From Eledone cirrhosa (Eukaryota > Mollusca > Cephalopoda > Octopoda > Eledonidae): a stretch of 64,000 nucleotides of DNA. The number at the start of each line of letters is the position of its first letter. Within the stretch, counting starts at the first letter, position 1. Location: positions 202,750,059 through 202,814,058 of the forward strand of contig OZ024740.1 in the NCBI GenBank assembly GCA_964016885.1, given 5' to 3'. Below, piece after piece: positions 56,836 through 64,000 of the stretch. The notes beneath the pieces were generated by a model. That model had not been told where the DNA came from and did no database searches. It saw only the letters and a program-made list of their open reading frames with translations. Made by a program: the position numbers and the translations under genes.

Positions 56836-57105
56836 TCACATTTTTTTAGGCTGGCAGGTGCAGTCCTTTGTCATCTCTATCGTGAGGTTCAGCTTCTTAA
56901 TGTTGGTCTTCCCTATCTCATCCTCTGTCATCTTGAGTCTACCTCTTTCACAAGTCCTATCCTTTGAGATTTCTCTACACTTCTTTATGCAGTCTTCATC
57001 TTCTATATCATCACATATCCATACCACTGCATTCTTCTCTCTTGTACATTACATCTTGTACAGAGTTTTCTTTCGATTCATTTATGCTGCATCGATCTTA
57101 TAGCA
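56836..57105 (-). pseudogene. RTE-like LINE C-terminal tail
   Basis: DCIKKCREISKDRTCERGRL, NIKKLNLTIEMTKD: the usual tail after reverse transcriptase (VKKCRE...RGR...W), broken at both ends. Confidence 0.65.
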
Positions 57106-57171
57106 TACTCGCTTAATTTCTTTCTATGCTTTGCAAGTCTTCTGCAATTAAGGTCCATGTCTCACTGCCAG

Positions 57172-57420
57172 GACCGGATTTAATGGGGGACAAAGGGGCA
57201 ATTGACTCGGGCCTCCTGCTGCGAGGGCCCCACCAGCGACGGCTGTAGCAATTTATTTGTGCCCTCAGTAAAGCTTTTTAGTTTTAGGATGGCTAGAATT
57301 TTTTAATTTAATACCTGAATGTATAACTTTTCAATTCCAATTACTTGCGCCAAGCTAACTTTGATATGTAAAATTGGGAGGTTTGCTGTGTATTCTATTT
57401 TTTGTGCACTCACATAGCCA
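57172..57420 (+). mobile_element. Unclassified repeat, partner of 49830-50060
   Basis: Starts near GACCGGATTTAATGG, a hAT-like end motif; body shared with 49830-50060 in reverse. Confidence 0.55.
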
Positions 57421-57519
57421 TTAGTATCGGAGCTGTGATCTCTCAATTCGGAAAAACAAATTTCCCTACCAAAAACAGACTTTAATCAAGAAATTGTATA
57501 AGGAGTATCAAGGACAGAA

Positions 57520-58720
57520 AAAAGAAAAAAGCAAGGATGACTGACAAAGCAATAACAAAGTGTAAGAATTGGAATGGTGATCTCGAGGAAAGTTTTCACA
57601 TTGCAAGCCAGGACGTTCTCAAACGAAAGGATGTCCCATCTGAAAACAAAGTTTTCCTTGAGATACAGCGAGAAGATCGGATGTCTTCATTCATGTTGAT
57701 GTAAAACATGTGAGAACCATTCAGAACAAGATTCCTGGTATGAAAGTAAGAAGGTGGAAGCTGGATGAAGACTCGAAGATTTCCTAGAAAGTAGCTCTTG
57801 AAAGTTCTATTAATGATGATGAAATCTTCAAGTCAGCGTGAATGAAACCTACTCTCGACGCCACACTTGTTGTCACGTGGGGACGGGAGAAATTATGTGT
57901 CTGAACTCTCTATTTCCTCTTTAATTGTTTATTGAGCAAGAACCAGTCACCGTGAGATGATGGCTCAGGAAATTCGTTCTCTCATCTGAACTCAGGCGCT
58001 GGCTAGTCTTCCACCGGGATGGAGAATTATTACCATCGGCTTCCCGATCCAGCACACTTGAAGATCGTATTGTAGTTTTAGTTTAAGGAAAAGGAAGGGA
58101 GGACCACTTAAGAGTTCCGATTGCAAGAGATGGAACCGGACAACAAATCGCTGAAGTCGCTTTGAACGAAATTCAATGACTCAAAATTGAGGATAAAATA
58201 ATTGGTGTCCTTCGACACCACCGCCAGTAACACCAGCATGCACCAAGGAGTCAATATAACAATTGAAACAGCTCTAAAAACACCCCTCTAGTGACTGGCT
58301 TGCTGCCATCACATTCTTGAACTATTTTGAAGAAAGTCTTTGAGATCATTTTCCCATCATCTGGTTCCAGTATCCAATGTGCAAAAAGTTCCAGGAATGT
58401 TGGGACTCCATTGATAAGTCTTATTATCAAACTATTCTGGTCGATGATGATCCCATGAAATATTTTTCAAGCAAAAGAGGGAGGAGATGGCTGAATATCT
58501 ACTGACTGTACTACTTTATGGAGATCATCCCTGAGAAGACTCTTCCTTCCTTATCTTAGTGGCTGGCCATCTCCCCAAGTTCTTCTTCTTGGTCCCAGGA
58601 GCTTACTACCAGGCTCATTGGATGGCTAAGGCCATAAATGTGATCACGATAGTTCTGTTCAAAGAACAACATAAGCTTACACCATGTGAGTCGAGAGATC
58701 TAGAAAAAGTAATTTCTGGT
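57520..58720 (+). pseudogene. Decayed DNA transposase (hAT-related type)
   Basis: Across many frameshifts and stops, the plus strand keeps an ordered set of motifs: EMMAQEIRSLI, DGELLP-like after LVFHR, VSFDTTASNTS (acidic catalytic block), a CCHHILEL block (equivalent to CRHH), KVPGMLGLH region, and PGAYYQAHWMAKAINVITIV followed by LFKEQHKLTP. This order matches a transposase family with an RNase H fold seen in many invertebrates (DTTxSNTG, CRHHxxEL, GAxHQARWMAK). The decay is heavy, so activity is excluded. Confidence 0.7.
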
Positions 58721-59010
58721 AATAAATTTCATTCATAAAAATATTATTGTGTTTTTAGAACATTTTCTTCCTGCTTATTTTCATTTAATTTCATTCTGTC
58801 GTGTGGATTCCTCGTTGGATTCAGTAAAGTGAACAGAAAGTACAATATACAACAGGCCGGGTCCAAACAATCGGTGTAAATAAAAAGATGTGAAAGTGTG
58901 CAACCCCTAAATATTATTCAATTAATCTTTAATTTGGCATAAGTTGTTATTTTATCAACTTAAATACGAGCGTAATCGGCATGAGATGGTTAACGAATAG
59001 CTTACAAAAT
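58721..59010. other. Non-coding DNA
   Basis: AT-rich, may include the 3' end of the transposon above. No ends identified. Confidence 0.4.
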
Positions 59011-59081
59011 GGAACACCCTCACACACACACACACATACATACATATATACAATATGTGTGTGTGTGTGTGTGTATGAATG

Positions 59082-59112
<31 letters not shown>

Positions 59113-59375
59113 TTATATAATATATATATACGTTTAAATTAAGGCAATTGACGGTTTTAGTTATATATATATATATGTATGTGTGTGTGAGCGTGAGTAT
59201 GTGTGTGTACACGTGTGTGTGTGTGTAAGTGTGTAAGTGTGTAAGTGTGTAAGTGTGTTTGTGTGTATGTGTATGTGTGTGTGTATGTGGGTGTGTGTGT
59301 GTGTGTGAGTGTGTAAGTGTGTAAGTGTGTTTGTGTGTATGTGTGTGTGTGTGCGTGTGTGTGTGTCTACTGTAA
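59011..59375. repeat. (AC/TG)n and (TA)n
   Basis: Mixed microsatellites. GTGTAAGTGTG repeats at 59226-59330. Confidence 0.9.
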
Positions 59376-59764
59376 TATGTACATGGCTGCCTCATTGTAC
59401 TGAATACCAATTCTCTTGGAGGTTATCGCTAGACCAGTCTCCATTGATAGTAGTTCTGTGAAGAGGAGTTTGTTATTGTGGTTGTTGTGGCTGTAGATGT
59501 CGTGGTTGCTGTTGATTTTATTCTTGTTGTTGTTGTTGTTGTTGCTGCTGCTGGTGGTATTGTTGTTGTTGTTGCTGCTATAACAAATATGTCGACAATT
59601 CTTTTTTTCTTCGTCCTCTTTATTGCAACTATGAACCTTTAGCAGTGTTGCTACAGCGTCTGATTAAATATCTTAATATTTGTTCTAGCTCTCGGCACTC
59701 GTTCATTCCAATTTGTTGATGTCATTTTTCTGGATATGAAATGGACTACCGTCAGTTACAACGA
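59376..59764. other. (TTG)n and SINE head fragment
   Basis: TTGTTGTTGTTGCTGC at 59525-59580. A degenerate SINE head at 59640-59720 (GCTACAGCGTCTGATTAAAT), like 40607-40785. Confidence 0.5.
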
Positions 59765-60290
59765 TACGTATTCTACTAATTCAATGAACACAACAGCCAG
59801 CTCGTAAAATTAGTGTGCAAGTGGTTGACCATTCCATAGTCACGTGTATCCTTAATGTAATTATCAGGAAAATTTAGCATTACTCGGTGTATGGAATGGT
59901 TAACACTTTCAAATACAGGGTGACCACAAAAACATTCCTTGATTTCAAATACTTATAATATCAAAACTTAAATAAATATTCTTAGAATATTGGTGGCTAC
60001 AGTAGCATAAACTAAGTTTCTTTCCTCATTTGCAGAATTGACTCAATCCGCTAGATGGCAGTGTAATTCAAAATAGCGTTCACTCCACACCAACGTAGCT
60101 GATGTGTTTTTGTGGTCACCCAGTACAGGTATTATCCATCTAACGGGCTTCCATACAGATTCCGCTTACTCACTTTTACTCACAAGGCTAGGATCAGAGC
60201 GAGCTAAGGTAAACAACTCTTGTCAATGATGCCACACAGTCTGATCGAACGTGGGTCTTAATGATTGCGGAGCGATTCTAAACTATTTGG
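59765..60290 (-). mobile_element. SINE family B interrupted by a mariner-like MITE
   Basis: Left part GCAAGTGGTTGACCATTCC, right part TACAGGTATTATCCATCTAA and GATTGCGGAGCGATTC (tRNA-like head complement). The gap is filled by 59916-60123. Confidence 0.8.
59916..60123. mobile_element. Mariner-like MITE
   Basis: Ends CAGGGTGACCACAAAAACA and TGTTTTTGTGGTCACCCAG. TA at 59914-59915 and 60124-60125 is the target duplication. 208 bp, non-coding. Confidence 0.9.
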
Positions 60291-60681
60291 TCAGGCTACG
60301 ACCATGGTCTGGATATATGAACGAATGGGGCGCTAGTTTGATGGTGCATATATATATATATATATATATATCCAGGGCGGGATAAAATTCCCGAGATCCA
60401 TGGACGAGTTCTCTCCAGCGGTCTCTGTCCCTCATTATCGCTGCCATGTCCTGCGTCTCCAACTGACCAGTGTCTGTCCCTAGGGCATCAACATACGTTA
60501 ATCTTGGTCTTCCTCTTCCAGTGTGTCCATGTAGGGGCTCCCACAGGAGCACTGAGTGCAATGTCAACTCTGAATGTCGGTGAGCATGTCCAGCTAACCT
60601 CAGTCTCCTCTGTGTCACTTCTGAGCTGACTCTTGGGAGGCTCCCATACAGCTCTGAGTTTTTCATCCTCAGTGTATACAC
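60283..60681 (-). pseudogene. LINE C-terminal coding fragment
   Basis: LYGSLPRVSSEVTQRRLRLA, GHAHRH, LLWEPLHGHTGRGRPRLTYV, DTGQLE: the C-terminus of a LINE type whose reverse transcriptase lies head to head at 60730-61002. Upper bound ends in the LINE, lower end is a TA run. Confidence 0.75.
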
Positions 60682-60729
60682 TGATTAATGTTCAGAGCCA
60701 TCCTCAGCATTCTCGTGTAGCACCCATCC

Positions 60730-60997
60730 ATCATCTGAGTGAGTTTCTTGGTCAGTGTCTTGATTCTGTGGACCGTTACTGCCTGATGAAGATCTTACAG
60801 GCTTATGGAATCCCAAAGAAGATAGTGGACCTGATATCACTGCTCTACACCAACACCAAAGCCCAAGTCATTACACCTGATGTGATGACAGAGTTCTTTG
60901 AGATACTGGCTGGAGTGCTCCAGGGAGATACATTGGCTCCCTACCTTTTTATTATCGTAGTGGACTATTGTATGCGCCTTACACTGGAGAAACACCA

Positions 60998-61002
<5 letters not shown>
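60730..61002 (+). pseudogene. LINE reverse transcriptase, central part
   Basis: DSVDRYCLMKILQAYGIPKK, LLYTNTKAQV, then LAGVLQGDTLAPYLFIIVVD (motif B). The YADD motif C that should follow is replaced by an AT run. Confidence 0.8.

Positions 61003-61046
<44 letters not shown>
61003..61046. repeat. (TA)n
   Basis: Pure TA run separating the LINE piece and the palindromic element. Confidence 0.95.
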
Positions 61047-61050
<4 letters not shown>

Positions 61051-61175
61051 GAGAGTAAAACAAAGAATCCTTTAATACATCAAAAGTTTTTATTAGCCGA
61101 CAATGTTTCGTCCTATTAAGGACTCATCAGGGCAATCAAAACACCAAGAAGTAATATCGGCAGATACAAGCCGGA
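61047..61175 (-). mobile_element. Left 129-bp arm, Penelope-type terminus
   Basis: Reverse complement of 61381-61509 without visible mismatch. Contains a hammerhead. Confidence 0.9.
61096..61133 (-). ncRNA. Hammerhead ribozyme, type I, palindrome copy 1
   Basis: Mirror image of 61423-61460. CTGATGA lies at 61130-61124 and GAAA at 61109-61106. Confidence 0.9.
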
Positions 61176-61380
61176 TTGTTTAGATTTAGACAAACCAAAT
61201 TTGTTTAGATTTAGGTTAGTTGCTTTGGACTTTATTTGTAATATGGTTCTTAATGTTATATACATCCTTAATTACACTTATTATATATTTTTATTATTTT
61301 TTATTATTTTTATTTTTATTTTTATTATCATATATTTTTGCAAGACTTTAGTGTATGTACACTCCATATTCTTCGGAGAT
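61176..61380 (+). mobile_element. Interior of palindromic element
   Basis: AT-rich, with TTTTTATTATT runs. No coding sequence, so this is a very short, 5'-truncated copy. Confidence 0.6.
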
Positions 61381-61509
61381 TCCGGCTTGTATCTGCCGAT
61401 ATTACTTCTTGGTGTTTTGATTGCCCTGATGAGTCCTTAATAGGACGAAACATTGTCGGCTAATAAAAACTTTTGATGTATTAAAGGATTCTTTGTTTTA
61501 CTCTCTTAA
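61381..61509 (+). mobile_element. Right 129-bp arm, Penelope-type terminus
   Basis: See left arm; ends TTTTACTCTCTTAA. Confidence 0.9.
61423..61460 (+). ncRNA. Hammerhead ribozyme, type I, palindrome copy 2
   Basis: GCC (61423-61425) pairs with GGC (61458-61460) as stem I. CTGATGA 61426-61432. Stem II GTCC/GGAC (61433-61436, 61443-61446) with loop TTAATA. GAAA 61447-61450. Stem III is two pairs (A61450-T61456, C61451-G61455) with loop ATT. Cleavage C61457. Every core base fits the consensus. Confidence 0.95.
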
Positions 61510-61607
61510 TTTTTTGGCTCTGTTTAACTGCATTGAGCTATACCTTTTACTGTCATTTCTATAATACGAAGAGGGTGTTTAACTCCAACACGCTCCAGTA
61601 TTCTAAT

Positions 61608-61689
<82 letters not shown>

Positions 61690-61739
61690 ATGCATGTATG
61701 TATGTAGAAGGTAAACAAAAATAAAAATAAAAAAAACAG
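61510..61739. repeat. Spacer and (TA)n(TG)n
   Basis: TA run 61612-61670 then TG. No gene. Confidence 0.7.
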
Positions 61740-62215
61740 TACAGTATATGGAAGGAATATATTAGTTTAACGCTTGAAATAGCAAGAAGAGGGTCTTAAC
61801 ATTTCGGATGTTAGCCCTTCATCTGAAGAAAGAATGAGAAATAAGAAAGACTGAGGAGACGGGCGGGGCGGACTCGGAAAAATTCTTTTTAGAGAAAAAT
61901 AACAATTCATTTCTTCGTGTTGCCATCTCTTGGAAAACTATTGATGCTAGCGTTTTGTGTATGATGTACTTTTTTTTTTAGAAAAGTGTATAATGGAACG
62001 CGTCTATCGAATACTGAAGCAATATCAGTAAAGTGACCATGGTAGGGATTAATAAGCAAACTGTTAACAAACTCATTAAAGTCGGGTGGCTTATTACGGG
62101 TATATATATATATATATATATTGCGTAATAGATGTATACCAACGGAATGATGGTAAACTTTAAGGAAAGAAAAACGTGTTTGTTTATGTTTTTGACCCAG
62201 AGACGAACGAAGCAG
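61740..62215 (-). mobile_element. Penelope-type 3' tail and unclassified coding relic
   Basis: The minus strand at 61830-61745 has CAGATGAAGGGCTAACATCC-GAAATG, a hammerhead-like tail, and GCGTTAAACTAATATATTCC. Upstream, a minus frame of 103 codons (61907-62218) has no recognised domain. Confidence 0.45.
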
Positions 62216-63491
62216 CATCTAAACTATAATAAAGTATGGAGTGCGAGATTGCGTCCAGAATATATTTTTTTTATCCCGTTTGTAAAATAAGTTGGATTAC
62301 TTTGAATAAATAATGAATGAATATTACATAATTTATCTACTAAATTTCGCTATTCTTGATTAAATATAAATAATATTGTTGCTTATTTTAAGATTCACTT
62401 CTTTAAAATTTTCAAATGTCAACACTTCCGGTTAGCGATCGCTTAAATAAACATTCATATATTTCCGTCACTAATGTTCTCCTAATGCAGTTTATATATA
62501 ACTAGCAGCAGTACCTAGCGTTGTCTGGGTAGGTAAAATAATATCTGCTTTAATGAAAAGGTGTTAATCTTAGCGACTGCTTCTCGATGACTCATCTATG
62601 GCCACACACAGGCCATGCGGGTGATGACCTCTATCACTGAGAAACGCAGGTGACTTACGAAGGGGTATGCTGGGGGAGGGAGTTTCGAATTTGAACGAAA
62701 TCGGTTGAAAAATGTGGGAGCTAAAGCCGAAAAGGCGCAAATTTGAGCGAAAAGGTGGTATTTTCGAATATTTAAGCGGCTGCCACGCCGTTCCTGAACA
62801 AATAATCCAAAATGTAAAGCCACTTTAAGACGTGCAATAATCAGATCTAGCATAGTGTAAAATTTGAACAAAGTAGGTTGATTAATGTGGGAGCTAGAGC
62901 CGAAAATTTGAGTCTAAAAGTGGTATTTTTGAATATTTAAGCGGCTGCCACGCCGTCCCTGAACAACAAATGCAAAATATAAAGCCATCACAGGATGTGC
63001 AATGATAAATTCTATGTCGCTTTAAATTTGAACGAATCGGTGGCAAAATGTGGGAGCTAGAGCCAAAAATCTTATTTTTCGATACCTAAAAAAGGGTGCC
63101 CTCCTATCGATTTTTATCTGCAGAATGACCCCGGAATAAAAAAGAACGATACGCTGATATATAGAAAACACTCCCCGATGACTAATCTATGAGCCTGTAA
63201 AGTTTCATGAAAATCGGTCGTAAGATGTAGGCCCCTATAGGTAATACACAGACACACACACATACTTAATTTTATATATATACAGATATCGTCTTTTTTT
63301 AATGTACCATGGATTACGTTACTGATTACATAAGACAATGTAACGCAGTCTTCGTTCAATTTCTGTGTATATTGTCAATTACGATTTTATTTGATGTATC
63401 ATATGTACATGCATATATACTTGCGTATAATATCAATATGCACACTACACATGCTAGCAGAAAACCACCCGCAAGGTGGTTTTTCTGCTAG
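62216..63491 (+). mobile_element. Hairpin-ended Helitron-like element, split copy
   Basis: Inverted partner of 508-992. The 3' end is CTAGCAGAAAACCACC, loop CGCAA-like, GGTGGTTTTTCTGCTAG at 63453-63491. The Helitron at 62502-63286 lies within. Confidence 0.7.
62502..63286 (-). mobile_element. Non-autonomous Helitron with known empty site
   Basis: Read on minus: starts TCTGTATATATATAAAATTA and ends with ACCCAGACAACGCTAGGTAC then TGCTGCTAG. It sits between A (62501) and T (63287) with no target duplication, the Helitron rule. Removing it restores TATATATAATATCGTC, exactly as in the other copy (complement, 711/712). Inside are about 2.5 tandem units of 165-173 bp (TGTGGGAGCTA at 62713, 62886, 63049). 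Confidence 0.9.
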
Positions 63492-63649
63492 TGTTGTTAT
63501 AATGCTTCACCGTCTGAGTCATTTACTCCGTTCCCGCACCACCAACATCAAAGATGGAGGAGTTGTATAACGTCGAATGCTTTTCTCATATTACATCATG
63601 ATTAACATTGCAGAATGACCAAGTGGTGAACCAAGTAGTAAACCACCAA

Positions 63650-63695
<46 letters not shown>
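63492..63695. other. Spacer and (TA)n
   Basis: Unique sequence, then TA run 63653-63696. Confidence 0.5.
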
Positions 63696-63697
<2 letters not shown>

Positions 63698-64000
63698 TAT
63701 CATTAAAGCCCGGCGTTGCTTGGGGTCAGTAAGTTACCAAAGTTAGGTTGCACCACCCATTTTATGGCAGCACTTTTTTGTCTGCCAGGCACTGGGTGAA
63801 TGAATTGCAGACCTGGACTGCCGAAGCAGAGAGGATGCTTTATGCGTGCTAGATTATAAAGGAAAAGGAAAAAGAAAAGAAAAAGATAACTCCAATGTTT
63901 GTTAGTTACACTATTTATGTTAGATTTGTCATTTATTTTAGAATTTACTTAAAAAGATGCGGAATGTATGTGGAGAAAATTTTATATATTATTTTGTGTA
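63696..64000 (-). mobile_element. Helitron 3' end, runs toward window edge
   Basis: First ~130 bases match 53184-53310 (AAAGCCCGGCGTTGCT, AAGTTAGGTTGCACCACCC). The tip is CTAT instead of CTAG. The remainder has no recognised content. Confidence 0.55.

Overview
This is animal nuclear DNA, most probably from an octopus-type cephalopod. It is AT-rich and full of long (AT)n, (AC)n, (GA)n, (GATG)n and (CATA)n runs. It is packed with copies of tRNA-derived SINEs of the kind described from octopus, recognised by a shared core (CTTTCATCCTTACGG, then GTCGATAAAATAAAGTACC, ending GTAGAAAC). It also holds many relics of non-LTR retrotransposon 3' ends that run into (GATG)n. There is no operon structure, and nearly all long open frames are translations of simple repeats.

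Only one segment looks like part of a conserved host gene. The minus strand at 42201-42368 is a first coding exon of a salt-inducible kinase (SIK3-like). It ends in the glycine-rich loop region at a clean GTAAGA splice donor. Lower coordinates are therefore its first intron, and an old tandem repeat (41170-42190) abuts the donor. A broken C2H2 zinc-finger exon lies at 26535-26906.

The rest is a layered record of mobile elements. 0-12.5 kb: SINEs, RTE-like 3' ends, a LINE reverse transcriptase relic (5.4-6.0 kb), an 88-bp satellite (9.4-10.1 kb) and a piggyBac-like MITE. 12.5-15.1 kb: a Penelope-like element whose GIY-YIG endonuclease end is flanked by 707-bp inverted arms. 15-28 kb: more MITEs and SINEs, including a SINE nested in a MITE with an 18-bp target duplication, an R2-type endonuclease relic and a 48-bp minisatellite. 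28-40 kb: two hammerhead ribozymes, Helitron ends, several DNA-transposon MITEs and SINE families B, C and D. 42-48 kb: the kinase exon, a cluster of hAT-like MITEs and a Helitron. 48-56 kb: pieces of R2-type LINEs in both orientations. 56-60 kb: a heavily decayed DNA transposase. 60-64 kb: LINE fragments, a palindromic hammerhead-bearing element and a Helitron whose empty site is preserved near the other end of the window.

The most interesting signals are four hammerhead ribozyme copies (two loci with covarying stems, one locus as a 129-bp palindrome) in Penelope-like contexts, the Helitron with its intact paralogous empty site, and the recurrent inverted-end architecture of the Penelope-like elements.
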